In this document: positions 25,459 through 37,251 of the stretch, piece after piece | Numbering within the stretch: the first letter of the stretch is position 1 | How the letters are laid out: each line of letters starts with the position of its first letter | NCBI GenBank assembly: GCA_019671005.1 | Contig: CM033747.1 | Span: 23,835,188 to 23,899,187, forward strand | Source: Hibiscus mutabilis | Taxonomy: Eukaryota; Streptophyta; Magnoliopsida; Malvales; Malvaceae | Reading direction: 5' to 3' | DNA: 64,000 nucleotides | Translations under genes and position numbers: made by a program | Notes under the pieces: generated by a model | The model's input: only the letters and a program-made list of their open reading frames with translations | Databases searched by the model: none | Told to the model about the DNA's origin: nothing

Positions 25459-25471
25459 GAGTTTGGGGGCG
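25459..25471 (+). other. Polypurine tract of element B
   Basis: GAGTTTGGGGGCG immediately precedes the LTR start TGATAAG. Element C has the same tract with GGGGGTG. Confidence 0.8.
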
Positions 25472-26951
25472 TGATAAGTGTTCAAAAGTACTATTTTTAT
25501 TACCCTTTTTACTCATATTATTGTTAGACTTAAGCTCATATTAGTTGCATAATTAGTTATTCATGCATTAATTCATGTTTCTTTCCATTGTTGAGCTTGA
25601 TTACATAACTTGGTGATTTTTGTGGAAAAAGATGCTGCTTTGGTGTGTTTTTGTGTGTTTATGTGCAGGATCACTTGCCAAAGCAATGCCAAGCTAGTTG
25701 CTAGGGCAATGCATGAAGGATACGCCGAGCCAGTTGCCATGGCAATTGTCGACAAAGAGAAGATGCAATAGGGATGTCGAAATTAATGACTAGACAAGCC
25801 CAAGATGACGTGGAGCAAAGCCCAAACCCAAAGGAATGTGATTGCCATGCAGAGATTAAAGAAGAATTAAATTCCAAGAAGATAGGAGAAGTTCTAGTAG
25901 GAATACAATTATAATAAAGAATTATATTCTTTAAAGATAATTTAATTCCAACTCAAACTCCTCCTCAAAGAAGGACTTTGGCCTAGCCCTATAAATAACA
26001 AGGAGATTTCGACAATCCATATAGAGAAAAATAGAGAAATTTCGACAAGAGAGCATTAGAGGAAATTTCGACTTCTTCTTCTTCTTTGCTTCCATTAGAT
26101 TCATGGTTTGGGGATTATTCTTTGTATATCTTTTGAACCCAACCATGAACTAACTTGATCGGGTGGGGTTATTGTGTTTTGTTGTTGTGAGAAACAATTG
26201 GATTTTGTTTAGGTAATAAGAGTTTGCACTTTTCTATTCAAGGTTTACTCATTCTTGGCTTTTATTCTTGTTTGCGAGTGAATTGGGAGAGGATCTCGTA
26301 ACTTCATCTATTTATCTAATATCGGGAGAGTTAGATTCAAGAAACGAATGAGTATGGTCTTTATTCAATCTATTGATGGTGAAGATTAATCCGGCTTAGG
26401 AATAAGTTAAGGATTTCAACGGCTAAGAGGAGCGCAAGATTGGTTGTTGTTCACCCTTGATTCACGCAGGGATGTATTATCAAGGCATGCACAAGTAACT
26501 AGAGTTTCGACTTAGGGATAAGAAGAAACCATTGAAGAACGCCACCCGAACCTTGAAGTTGCTGCCCGGGACGCCCAAGTAGTTGCCCAGCTAGTTGCCC
26601 AGGCAACCATCGATTAGTTGCCAAGGCAACCCCGCTGTGCAAGTTGCCACGGCAACTGAGTTGCCCGTGCACTCTTTTACCAAGATGATCCAATCGGCTA
26701 TCACACCTCAACTCACGATAACCTGGCCTATCACTCTCTTTTTCTTTAATCTATTCTTTTAGTTTATTGCTCTTAGTTTACTCGTTAATTAGAACTCCTA
26801 TTATCAATTGTGTTTTTACTTTTCACAGTGCAGTAACTTAAGCAAAGTGGCCCAAACCAATCCCTGTGGAGACGATACTCGATACTCATATCACTTTATT
26901 ACTTGCGACGTGTATACTTGCACATTTGCGTAGCACTTATCACACGCAACA
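25472..26951 (+). repeat. 3' LTR of element B
   Basis: It is nearly identical to 21138-22614. Differences cluster in the palindrome-rich part near 26565-26670. Confidence 0.92.
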
Positions 26952-27170
26952 GTGAGCCTTTAAATAGGCTGATACAATAGCTTAAATAGGCTGATACAGT
27001 GGTTAAAACTATCATTTTATCTCTAATTTAAATAAGATTTATCTCTAATTTAAATAAGACTTATCTCTAGTTTAGATAAGACTTTGAGTACATCTAAATT
27101 ACTAATTGTTTATCTATACAAAATTAGATAATTTACATGCTTATAATCTACAATCCCCCTCAAGCTAGGG

Positions 27171-28081
27171 AGTTGATCGCGTGTATAATGATAATGCGAC
27201 TGTGCAAGCATACACACGTCAAATAATGTATGCACTTGAACAGGTGAACCAAATCCCTATGTGTTCCCACCCAACTTCCATTGTGATGCCTGTTAATCTG
27301 AACTATCACCGCAACTTCTAGTGTTGGTGGCTGCATTCAACACTTTCGTGCAAAATAGCATTCAAAACTCATAGTTTAAACAAGGAAGAAAGATATATAA
27401 AATATTTCGAAGTCCACAATTCAAAGGTACTTTCGTACTCAAAGAAAAGAAAACAATAAACCATCGTCTGAATTAAATACAAAAACAGTGAAGTAAATGG
27501 AAACCTCTATTTTAGCTATCTTGAAATATCTCCACCAAGTTTCCTTTTCCTTAGCACTCAACTTTTCTCCTTTCGGAGTCTTCCGGCCTCGATCTACCTC
27601 CGTTCACCAATTGGAAGCTTACGCCGCCATGAAAAAAGCTCCAAAAAGATGAAAAATTAAGGAAATGGGATGTTCAGATCTTCTTTTCTTTTCTCTCTCT
27701 TCCCAAAGGTCTTGTTATAGGCTAATCCATACAGGACACGTGTCCTTCGCATGAATTTGGCGTGAAAACACTGTACAAAATATGTTACAACAGATAGTAC
27801 AACTGGCGCCTTTCATCCTTATCTTCAAAATTTTTTAGACAGTTGTCAGCAGCGGCGACATATCTAACTGCAATAAAGAGATGTTTTTTTACAACGACAT
27901 TAGTAGTGCAGCGACAAAACAACAAAATAGAAAAATTCAACATAAAACACGCAAAGATAATTGAGTTATAAAATATACAAAAACTAAGATGAAAATGTAA
28001 AAATGCATGCATGAAACATCAATACGGGGACAATTTAATCGATAAAAGGGGAGGAAATACATGCTCTTTAGAAAGTTATCA
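27171..28081 (-). repeat. Old Athila-type LTR fragment
   Basis: Its left end resembles the LTR ends of B and C (GCGTGTATAATG..., then GTGCAAGCATACACACGTC). Its right end GTTATCA is followed by the minus-strand polypurine tract (CACCCCCAAACTTGAG on +, 28082-28097). It is diverged from B and C and lacks a detectable target duplication. It abuts the polypurine tract of the copia LTR. Confidence 0.65.
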
Positions 28082-29039
28082 CACCCCCAAACTTGAGTCT
28101 TTGTTTGTCCTCAAGAAAAATGATAAGCAACAAGGTTATATACAGATGGATAAAAATTCTAGCTACTTGAATCAACTCAACCATTAATGAATCAATTGCA
28201 TCTATATGATAGAAGATTGCATCAATAGCTCAAACAACGAATGGACATGCAACTTCATCAATACATAGCATCATGCCTCACTCACAGATTCTTTATACCT
28301 AAATAACATTTATTTTAATTAAACTATATAAACTTATAATATTTTATTTTTTATTATATGCAGCGAGGGATATCAAAGAATGAATGCACCCTAAGATCCT
28401 GAGAAGTAAGATGTTGTCCAACGAACCCAAGGAAGTAGTTCATTGCTTCGACACACACTCATATAGTGACAACCTTTGGCCAGATTCATTTTTCTAATGC
28501 GTGCATTAGAGTGTTCCCCCTTAAAATACTTTCATTATACATACTTTCTCATGATGAATAGTGCACTTCAGAGTGTTGTCGAGGTAACGCATCTCAGCCG
28601 CTTTTGTCAAGAAAAGTTCTTGGTATGAGTTCACCATGGGAGCAAGTTGTTCATCTTTCGGTGTAGAAGCGAAGGCTTAAGTTTCCTCCGTCGGCTTCAC
28701 ACCTTTCTTTAAAGCTCCTATTGTTTTTACCATTAATCAAAAGAAAAAAAAAAGAAATTTTTGCAGAAAGTAGCAAACTTGCAAAGAGAAAGTTGAATAA
28801 AAATCGAAACATGGAAAAAGAATAGTCTGATAAAGAAGAATAAGATAAATAGTGAATGAAAAGGGATAAATGTAAAGGCTCGTTCTTACCAAATTCTTGT
28901 GATTTGCCAGTTTCCAAGTTCTTAAGTGTTATGCTCGAGTATAAGGGTAGTTTTTCGGTTTTTCAGATTTACAATTCATTTTACCTAATTTGTAGTCTAT
29001 TAAACTATAGTCTGCGAATTATCAACCCTTCAAACTCAA
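28082..29039 (-). mobile_element. Unassigned sequence, probably Athila 3' region at first
   Basis: Next to the polypurine tract it keeps the TTTGTCCTCAAG segment also seen in C at 52970. Beyond about 28650 nothing is recognisable. Confidence 0.4.
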
Positions 29040-29400
29040 AGATAACATTTTCGGACAGATTGCCCAGTTAGTACCGATACGACACACTAGGTACTGGTAC
29101 CTGCCCTTAGAATACCAGTACATGGGAACCAAAGAGGGAAATCATCAAGGCACTCCCTACCGGTACTCAAGCACAAGTATCAGAACGGCCTTTTAGGTTC
29201 TGATACGCTCCTACACGTACTAGTACGAATTTTGCTTACTGGAAAACCAATATAATAGTGGGAACCGATATGGGATGACCTGTACCGGTACGCCTTGAAC
29301 CCAGCACCGGTACTGGTTGAAGCCTGTACCGGTACTCCCCTCATAGTTTTTATGTGTTCTTCAGATGGAACACGAGATATCAATACGGACCTTAAATCTC
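29040..29400. repeat. LTR-like fragment with a GTAYCGRTAC palindrome cluster
   Basis: It holds about a dozen variants of the palindrome in 300 bases, including exact GTACCGGTAC at 29282 and 29326. Such clusters occur elsewhere in the window only inside LTRs. No TG..CA border or target duplication was found here. Confidence 0.55.
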
Positions 29401-30128
29401 TTAAAATGAACATTATCCTCTTTTCCGCTTATTAAATTCTCCCTAATTATTATCCTCGAGTATCTCAGATATTTCAATCTAGGGAATCGATGTATCGACT
29501 AGGAACACTTTTAGTAACATTTTCAAGATCATTTTTTAGCAAGACCCAAATGAAACTCGATCTCCTTTCTAAAATCCATTCCTGCCTTAAACATGTTATT
29601 ATTTCAGGATTTAAAATATTTTCTAATTTACAACACTTAAATCATAAACTTTATTATAAACTACAACATGAGTTAAGAATAGATCAAATAAAAGTTCACA
29701 ATAAATAAAAACTATAAATTTTATTTAGTTTACCAATCTAAAATTGTTTCAAATATCACAATCCTGCCTGTAATCAGCATATGGAAAAGGAATGTTGATG
29801 ATATTTCCTTCCTATTATTAGCTCAGCCTGCAACTTTATTGCACAACTAAGTAGAACTTCCTTATTGTCGTTGAGTCATATCAAAGTATTAGACCATAGA
29901 AGAAATCATGATTAAACCCCAAGTCCAGGAATCCCAATCCTAGAAGAGCACCGGCCCATGATTTCTGGATAAACCATGCACCTAGAAAAACACATAAGAA
30001 TCAATATATCATAAGTTGCCACTTTTTTGAGAGGGTTTATTTTTCTGAAACAAGTCAGTTTAAGCCTTTAAGGTGCATGCTACTTGTTGATAATGAATGT
30101 AGTTAGAGATGAGAATCGTGTGTTTGCT
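29401..30128. other. 3' flank of the kinesin gene
   Basis: AT-rich sequence without coding signal. It would include the 3' UTR and polyadenylation region of the kinesin gene. Confidence 0.4.
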
Positions 30129-33100
30129 TCACACCTCAAAACTCTTACCTTCCTTCTTTGAAGTTTCTTGTGATTTTACTTGTGTCCTCCCAAGGTCTTT
30201 TTGTTTGAGGTCATCTATTAACAATGCTCTTTGAGATTTCGATCTGTTTTCTGTTGAAGATTGAGAAGAGGTATCCATGTCTTCGTTTCCCCCGAGTTCA
30301 GTAGCCATCGCTTGTTTATGGTACCGCTCTGATTCTTGGGCTGAGACACCAAAAACTTGGGAGTTGATGATGCTATCATCCAAGTCGAATGGAGAAAACT
30401 GGCAACCGCCTATCTTTATCATGGGATGGTCAGTGTCTTCTACTGCCTGAACCATAGGTGTTCCATAGAATTCATCTCCAGTATCAAAAATTTCTGATTC
30501 GTCGCAGCAGGAATCAGGTGGAGAAAGACTGCCACTGCTGCCTTGACTGTCCTCTATCAATGAGCCATCAAGTGAGTCTATTTGGTCACCTGTTGTTGAT
30601 TCAGGTGGAAAAATGAGAGTAGAACTTGATTTCTCGGCAAATAATTCCTTTAATGTTGGTGGTTTGTCTTCCACCCTTTGAGAAACAGAGCTTCCAGCAG
30701 CCTGCTTCTGCTTTTTATTCCCATTCCTTTGCATTTTCTCTCCATTTGACCTATGTTCATCCTTATGCAAGGTAAGCCATTGATAAACCTTTGAAACTTT
30801 AGTGGAGTTGCATTTGTTTGATTTTCTACTTCCTCTTTGCTCGATGTTCCTAGGATTCGATGTCATCTGTGGCATGTCCCGATCGGGTAATACAACCATT
30901 TTTATATCACATTCAGATATGTCTTGGCTGTATTCCGTGGCATTATCTAACTCTACACTAGTTTTCCTGTTCAATCCCACTGCACATGTAGATCTTGAAA
31001 TGCTACGGTCAGAGTTGCACTCTGAATGATTCTCCACTGGGAAACTCACTGACCCGGCTCGCTGAGATGCCGGTCTTCTTTTTCTTCTACAATGCAGTGA
31101 AGTTCGATGCTCCATCGCAGTTTTCGTCCTACTGCAAATAGTTGATCTCATAAATCTGGGCACTTCTGATCCGCCATTTCCTTTTCTGCTTTTGGAAAAC
31201 TCAAGCTCGAAAGGTGGCACGAGCTCGGTAGATAAATCAGAAGGCTCTACTTGCTCTTCCAAAGGTAGACGTTTCCTTGTCTGTTCTAATTTGTGGTTTA
31301 AAGTTTGGATCTTTCCTCGTATATGTTGACGTTCATCTTCGATCTCTTCAATCTTCTGCTGCATATTTTTAATAGCAGCTTCCCTCTGGTTTCTTGCTTC
31401 CTGATTTTTAATATTTCAACATGTTAATGGTTTTCATGCAGATATTTAAATTATGGGATCGATACTTGTCGTACATCACTTACATTGGACTCCTCCGGCC
31501 CCAATTGAACACTTTTCACCCTTGCCGCAAAATTTAATGAACATATTGTTTCACAAAGATCTTCTTCCTTGGGACTGACATGTACAAGCATCAGTGTTTT
31601 CGAATCGTCACCTAAAGATAACAAACAAGTCGAGAAAGTCCGTAAAAGCAGCTAATTAGGTGAATGGAAAATGGAATTTAGAGAAGAAGAATCATTAGTT
31701 TACCTAATGAATCTTTAAGCACTTGTGTCAGCTTGCTGTTCCTGTATGGAATGTGGCGTTTTCTCCTTTGAAGAGCATGAATTACATCTCCGAGAGCTGA
31801 AAGAGACAAATTGATGGCTCTTCCTTCATCGAGTCTTCTTCCCCATGCCTTGGTCTTCACCACTCGCTCACTTCCTCCAAGGTCAACTAGCCAGATTTTA
31901 TTCATTTCTCGTCGCCTTTCGGGAGCATCGAAGCAGGTAATTGAAATGCGAATCATGCTAACGGGAGCAACAACGAAGTTAACATACTTTATAAAGCAAC
32001 AGAAAATAGTTATCCACTCTGATGTTCCTAGAATCTGTATCGGAAATCAAAAGCAGTTTGTTTGTGTGATATTCCGAGACGGAAATGTTACGGTTGATAG
32101 AGACGAGTTTGTTCTGGCTCGGTGATGATTTGCCATATCATAGTACCATAACTGTAGGGACCTTTATCCAATACTATTATTAGTTTAATTTTGATAGGTA
32201 AAAACTAGTACTTACCAGTGGGATCTGCTAGAAGTTGTGTTTGAATTTGTTGAAGCAGTTGACCTAAGTTGGCATCCGAATCTATACAGCTTCAAAGCCT
32301 GTTTGAAGTCGCTTACTTGGATGGAAACAAGGTTCTCGATTCCGATTCCTCCCTTCGGATCCGTTTGAATTGAAAGGCTGCACACAAACATCACTGCATC
32401 CAAATCAGCAGGCATTTGCACACAACTGTATTTTGCATAGTGATTACTAACCATGGCGGCAAAGGATCCGTCGACCTCATAGATTGCGGTACAAGTAAGT
32501 CTCTGAGATTTCCTAGATAAATCTCAAGCATACTGAAAGTGATAAGGAAGGTATGGTTACTATCCTCCGCTTGCTTGAACAAAGTCTCGATAGTCCGGGG
32601 CACTATGCCGGGGGATTCCAATGTACCTTCCTGTATGTTTGGTATATAACAGTGTCAACCATTGTGGAATTATGTTATAATAGTATGGATAAGAATTGTG
32701 GACGTAAATGTGTGGTCACCTACCATTGTGAAGGTTTTCCCGGTTCCCGTTTGACCGTATGCGAAAATGCAGGCATTGTAACCATCAAGGACGGACTTGA
32801 TGACCGGTTCAACTTCCGAGAAAACCCCATCTGAAATTCAAAGTTCAAACACAAAATGAATGCATGGGACCTATTGTGATTGTTTAAAAGAAGAAAGAGC
32901 AAGATTAAGAGGGTACCTTGGGATGAACCGTGGAACACTTGGTCGAAGATGTACCGCTTACTTTTGTTATTACCAAGCTCTAAAAGGAGGTTACTTGTAT
33001 CCAAAGCTACAACAGGTCCTAATCCAAAATCTAAACTGCCTATATTTTCCGCCAACGTCAAATGCCGCACTCGGCAAAAAACACGAATGTTCCCTGCAAT

Positions 33101-33537
33101 ATTCCATGGACCAAAATGTTTTCCATTTCTTTTCCAAAATCGAAAATCAAAATAGGGGGTATCAAACTAATACTACACTCGACTAACCTTTCAAGTTCAA
33201 CAAATCATGCAACAACTGCCTCCTCTGTGTGTTCAATTGGTTTATGCAGTGTGTTAAGGAAGCAACTTCTTCTGTTCAAGGGATCAGCAAAAGAAGATGG
33301 GATTAATTAAGCACAACAAAGTGTTGAAAGCACTCAAGTTGAATAAGCACTACCAAGATAAGAATGGAGAGTACCTTTTATCTTGGAGAATTCATTTGAA
33401 GCAGATTCATTTTCGTCCGGTAAACTTTTTATTATTTTGCAAACCGACTTCACCCAAGTAGAATTCAGATGTGACTTAAATCCCAGCAAGGAATGAATCG
33501 TTTCCCCGAGATTCTGAATCGATTTCTTCGAATTCAT
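30129..33537 (-). CDS. KIN-14T: Kinesin-14 family microtubule motor, KIN-14T-like, nine exons, 841 residues
   Basis: An ATP-driven motor of the minus-end-directed kinesin-14 class. Exons on the minus strand: 33375-33537, 33188-33271, 32917-33093, 32724-32830, 32452-32630, 32216-32377, 31704-31957, 31484-31611, 30129-31400. All introns are GT..AG, all phases fit, and the total is 2,526 bases with stop. The start at 33537 has an in-frame TAG two codons upstream. Residues 1-82 form the N-terminus and neck helix (ending QRRQLLHDLLNLK), joined directly to GNIRVFCRVR at 83, as in kinesin-14. The motor runs to about 419: P-loop GQTGTGKT 167-174, switch I NTTSSRSH 283-290, switch II DLGGSE 316-321 (most kinesins have DLAGSE), SLSALGDVIHAL, YRNSKLTQ. 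Residues 420-841 are a coiled-coil start and a long polar tail with no known domain. The subclass call is less certain than kinesin-14. A donor-like site near 30152 could mean one more 3' exon. Confidence 0.93.
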
Positions 33538-34717
33538 GGCCTAATAACCGCTGAGAATCAGTGGATAAACGAGGGATATAAAAGGACCAGCACAAGTCGA
33601 AAAAGTCTATAAACTCACAGGCATGCTTGAGATTTCCAAGCTCCTCTATGATGAAACAATGAAAGCTAGCCCATTTGGTTGCATCAAAGGGAGCTGCAGT
33701 TCCTTCACATATTATACACAGATAGTAATCAGTCAAATTCAAGGCTCCTCATTGATTAATACATTTATATATAAATAAACAACAACAGTCCAATGGTTAG
33801 AGTAAAAGGCTCCTCAAAAGGTAATAACGTGCATAGGGGGCTAATCTTAGGCACTACACCATTAATGAACTCACCTACCTTCAGTCTCCTAGAAATTTTC
33901 CTTTTCGGTGCTCCTATTTAGGCCCTCACATTAAAAAATTATATTTTGGGTTTAACGTTAAGGTTAAAGCTAGTGTTTAAGGAATTAAGGGTATTATATA
34001 TGTTTTAAAGTTTAAGGTTTATTTTAATGTTGGAGTATAAAAAATATCGAAAAATGACAGATAATTTTTGTCCGTAGGAACTGGTCCAATTCCAATCTTA
34101 GGTTGGGATCTTTCCTTGATTTGATGGTGCATGTACAAATTTATGTGTGCACACTACGCCAGCATAGACCAACCAAAATGAAGTGGAAAATTCTATTCCA
34201 ACTCACGATAATGACTCGAACAACAAGAAATTAAGGAAAGAAACTAAGAACATTTATTGGGATTCACTAAACTGGAAGCCACCTCCATTAAAGTTCTGTA
34301 CTGTACTATGAATGTTCAAGTTTGGGGTACAATATGGAGAATACCAAATTCTCTTGACCCGACCGCTGACAATGGCCATTGGTGGATGCAAGGATAATAA
34401 TTTAGGAATCCCAGGGCATCCGGATGTATCACGAGAATGTATGATTATAATAGTAATAGTTTGGTACATGAGCTAGTTAAACAACGAAACGATAACCTTA
34501 ATTAATGTCTACCTATAAATCTTGTTTCACTTGTCTCAAGATTATATACAATCTGAAATAATTCAATATTATTTGCTTTAGCATATAATTCACTATTAGT
34601 CTATTATGCTCTCTATTTTTTTGAAATTCTGTTTATTAAATGATTATGTTATTTTGGAATAAATTATTGTCAAATAATATAAAAGGAATGTTATCACAAT
34701 TGTATCGAATGTAAGAT
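33538..34717 (-). promoter_or_regulatory. Upstream region of the kinesin gene (5' UTR and promoter expected)
   Basis: No other gene is recognised. An open stretch at 33626-33707 is bounded by AG and GT and could be a non-coding 5' exon, but it is not in frame with the start at 33537. The remainder is AT-rich. No specific promoter element can be supported. Confidence 0.35.
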
Positions 34718-35185
34718 TAGGGTGAACAAAATTCGACTAAAAAATAAGTTTTTTGATTCAGCTCAGCTTGACTCGAATCGTATTTTCTTAAACTCGACTC
34801 GACTTGAAAAAATTTTAAATAAAATTTGAGTTATAAAATAAAATTTTGAATAACTCAAAAGTTTTAATAATTAGTGGACAGTTTTTAAGTTCGAGTCGAG
34901 ACCCTCAACTTTGCCTTATATAACCATATCACATATGAACAAATGTGAAGAAATATATATATATCATATATGGCTATAAAAAGCCGCTTAAATTAAAACC
35001 AATCAGTATCATAGCATTATAAATGTTTACAAGTAAATTTGAACAAAAATTTGAACAACTCGACTTAACTCAAATTTCTTAAACTCGACTCGACTTGAAA
35101 AAATTTTAAATAAAGTTTAAGTTATAGAATAAGTCTCGACTAACTCGAAATTTTTTTACTCGACCTGATCTAATGTTCATTCTTA
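34718..35185. mobile_element. hAT-type MITE
   Basis: A 468-bp element with short inverted ends (TAGGGTGAACA at the left; TGTTCATTCTTA at the right) and an 8-bp target duplication TGTAAGAT / TATAAGAT (7 of 8). The interior is AT-rich with repeated ACTCGACTCGACTTG segments. Non-coding. Confidence 0.72.
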
Positions 35186-35692
35186 TATAAGATGTTTGAT
35201 AAAATGAAAAATCAAATATTGAATTTAAAAAATATATAAGTACTAAATTTATAGGGTAAATTACGCTGTTCATCACTCAACTATCTTCTCACTCCTATTT
35301 TCGTCACTCAATTTTTAAAATTTTTAATTTAATAATTGAACTTTCAAATTATTCATATTTTAGTCACTCTAAATTATTTTTTTATTATTTCTCTATGACA
35401 TATTATATTTTATTTTTATTAAATATAAAATATTTAAAATAAAAAAAATCAAATCAAATCTTAAAACCCAAACCCCAAATTATAATCCCAACAAAATCCC
35501 AAAATCATCCACTTCACTCCCACCGAACACAGCCTCCGTTCAACCACACCCTCATCGGCCGAGACCCAAACCTTAACTGAAACCGATCAACAACTCAAAC
35601 CAAACACAAATCACGTTTACGTCCTTAGAGGAAGTTGCTCCAGGAATCCCAGTTGTCCCGAGGGGAAAATTAATGAAAACCACTTTCATGAG

Positions 35693-36179
35693 TCATGGAT
35701 GGGCACGGGTCGGGTTGGGTTTTTGGCCCGCCCGAACCTGACCCGAAAATAATAACCCTAAAACCAAATTCGACCCGACCCGACCCAAAAATAAATGCTC
35801 TAAACCCAACCATACCCGACCTATAGAAAAAATTGAATTTTTGAGACCTAATTGTAAAAAATAATTTTAGGAGACTTAATTGTAAAAAATAATATTTTAA
35901 GGACTAAATTGTAAATAAAAATTTAATTTTATGGACCTAATTGCAAAAAAATTATATAAAAAGAGAGTATTATTACAAATATCCATAAAAAATTCAAGGG
36001 AAAATTATACTATTAGTCCCGGGTCGGATCGAGTTGAATTTTTTTCACCCTAAACCTGAATCCGACCCGACCACAATCTTAGCAAAAACCTGACCCGAAC
36101 CCATTTTTTTCACAAAAAATACCCGACCCGATCGAGCCGGGTCAGAACCCGTCGGGTCCGGGTGAAATGCCCATCCCTA
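35693..36179. mobile_element. hAT MITE, GGGTCGGGT family, nested copy
   Basis: It belongs to the same family as 37502-38006: it starts with ..GGATGGGCACGGGTCGGG and ends TGCCCATCCCTA. Flanks are TTCATGAG (35685-35692) and TTCATGAC (36180-36187), 7 of 8. The left end is damaged, so its exact first base is uncertain. Rich in ACCCGACCCGA-type repeats, with no coding. Confidence 0.72.
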
Positions 36180-36228
36180 TTCATGACTCTGTTTTCTGAT
36201 GTGATTATGAGCACCCTGACCATAGGAG

Positions 36229-36545
36229 CAGTGGCAGAACCTTTGAAGGACTAGTGGGGGCTACGGCCACACAAAATTTTGATAAATTCGATTTTTTTCT
36301 TAAAATTTTTGAAAATTTTAATTTGGCCCTCTCAAATTTTTAAAAAATTCATATTAAGCTTCAAAATTTTGAATATTTTTAATTAAGTTTCCTCTCAATT
36401 TTTAAATTTTTTTTGTTAAATCTTTCAAAATTATTAAAAATTTTAGTTAAACCCTCAAATTTTTTAAAAATTTTCGTTTAAGTCTCCAAATTTTTTAAAA
36501 ATTTAAATTGACAGCCTCAAACTTTTACTCCAAGTTCCGCCACTT
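36229..36545. mobile_element. hAT-like MITE, 317 bp, perfect target duplication
   Basis: Ends AGTGGCAGAAC (left) and GTTCCGCCACT (right) are inverted repeats with one mismatch. The 8-bp duplication CATAGGAG is perfect (36221-36228, 36546-36553). The interior consists of repeated CTCAAATTTTTAAAAATT-like segments. Related sequence is tandemly duplicated at 62122-62583. Confidence 0.85.
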
Positions 36546-37065
36546 CATAGGAGGAAAGTATCTCCTCACATGTTGGTCCCGCGTGGAAACAAACAGAGCG
36601 TCGGTCTGTACTACTCCTACTTTGATCGAGAAGAAATCAGAATTGACTCAATTGAGGAGCTTGAACCAAAATACAAGACCGGTGAGAATCCAAAAGAAAA
36701 TAGAGGTTGACTCAATTGATTGAGTTGAGTTAACTCGCAGGTTTAGAAATAGCTCGGCCTAGACTTGGTTCAAGCTGGTAAGGATGGGTAACGCCGATAA
36801 GGGTGACGCCGGTTAGGTCGAAGGTAAGGTTTGGGTTTGGAAAATGATTTGGGGTTTTAATTTTTTATTTTAAATAATTTAAAATCATTTTATATTATTT
36901 TATATTTAATAATAATAAAATAGGCCAGATTATAGAAAAATTAATAAAGTAATTTAGAGTGACTAAATCAGGAGCAATTCGAAAGTTCAGTCATGAAATT
37001 AAAAATTTTAAAAGTTGAGTAACCAAAATAGGAGTGAGAAGATAGTTGAATGATGTGATTTACCC

Positions 37066-37251
37066 AAATTTTTATTAAAATTGTTTGACATATTAGTAAA
37101 ATTAATGTTATTAGAACCGCAAAAGTATAAGTTTTGGAGAAAGTCAAACTGTCTTTTTTCATGTTAAGTTGCATGATTTTATACAAAAGAATTTTTTATT
37201 CTTGAGAAACATAGTTTGAACCTTGTTGTTTAGAGGATTAAAGTATGTTTA
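37066..37251. other. Short unassigned spacer left of Tat-2
   Basis: No features apart from the target copies at its edges. Its right end joins seamlessly to 61303 when Tat-2 is removed (GTATGTTTA then TAAGTG). Confidence 0.5.

Larger units (their letters stand above)
21138..26951 (+). mobile_element. Athila-like Ty3/gypsy element B, internally deleted, young
   Basis: It has complete borders: TG..CA LTRs of 1,477 and 1,480 bp, perfect target duplication GTGAG (21133-21137, 26952-26956), tRNA-Asp-type primer site and a polypurine tract. I counted roughly 20 differences between the LTRs, about 1.3%, so it is the youngest datable insertion here. The interior (2.86 kb) keeps gag and a remnant of RT but lacks RNase H and integrase. 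It is a shorter sibling of element C at 51409-58642. Confidence 0.92.
20959..27152 (-). mobile_element. Ty1/copia LTR split by element B
   Basis: Read on +, the LTR begins TGTTGGTAGT (20959) and ends AATCTACA (27152). Its two halves, 20959-21137 and 26957-27152, total about 375 bp once element B and one target duplication copy are removed. Immediately right, the minus strand reads a copia-style polypurine tract (AGCTTGAGGGGGAT, 27153-27166). This is therefore the 3' LTR of a minus-strand copia element. The rest of that element is missing: its interior is replaced after about 27170 by an Athila LTR fragment. GATAT at 20954-20958 would be one target duplication copy. Confidence 0.7.
35254..37065. 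mobile_element. Mutator-like MITE with long inverted repeats
   Basis: The left arm (35254 to about 35580) is repeated in inverse at about 36780-37065, with shared segments such as CTCACTCCTATTTT and TTAGTCACTCTAAATTA. Ends are GGGTAAAT..ATTTACCC. Flanks AAATTTATA (35245-35253) and AAATTTTTA (37066-37074) match at 8 of 9 bases, the target size of Mutator elements. Two hAT MITEs sit in its middle (35693-36179, 36229-36545). It encodes no transposase. Confidence 0.78.

Noticed and set aside
33476..33742. Open frame upstream of the kinesin start, with a segment around FDATKWASFHCFIIEELG
   Set aside because: It is out of frame with the kinesin start and an in-frame TAG sits just before that ATG. 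No family is recognised, so it was kept only as a possible 5' UTR exon.
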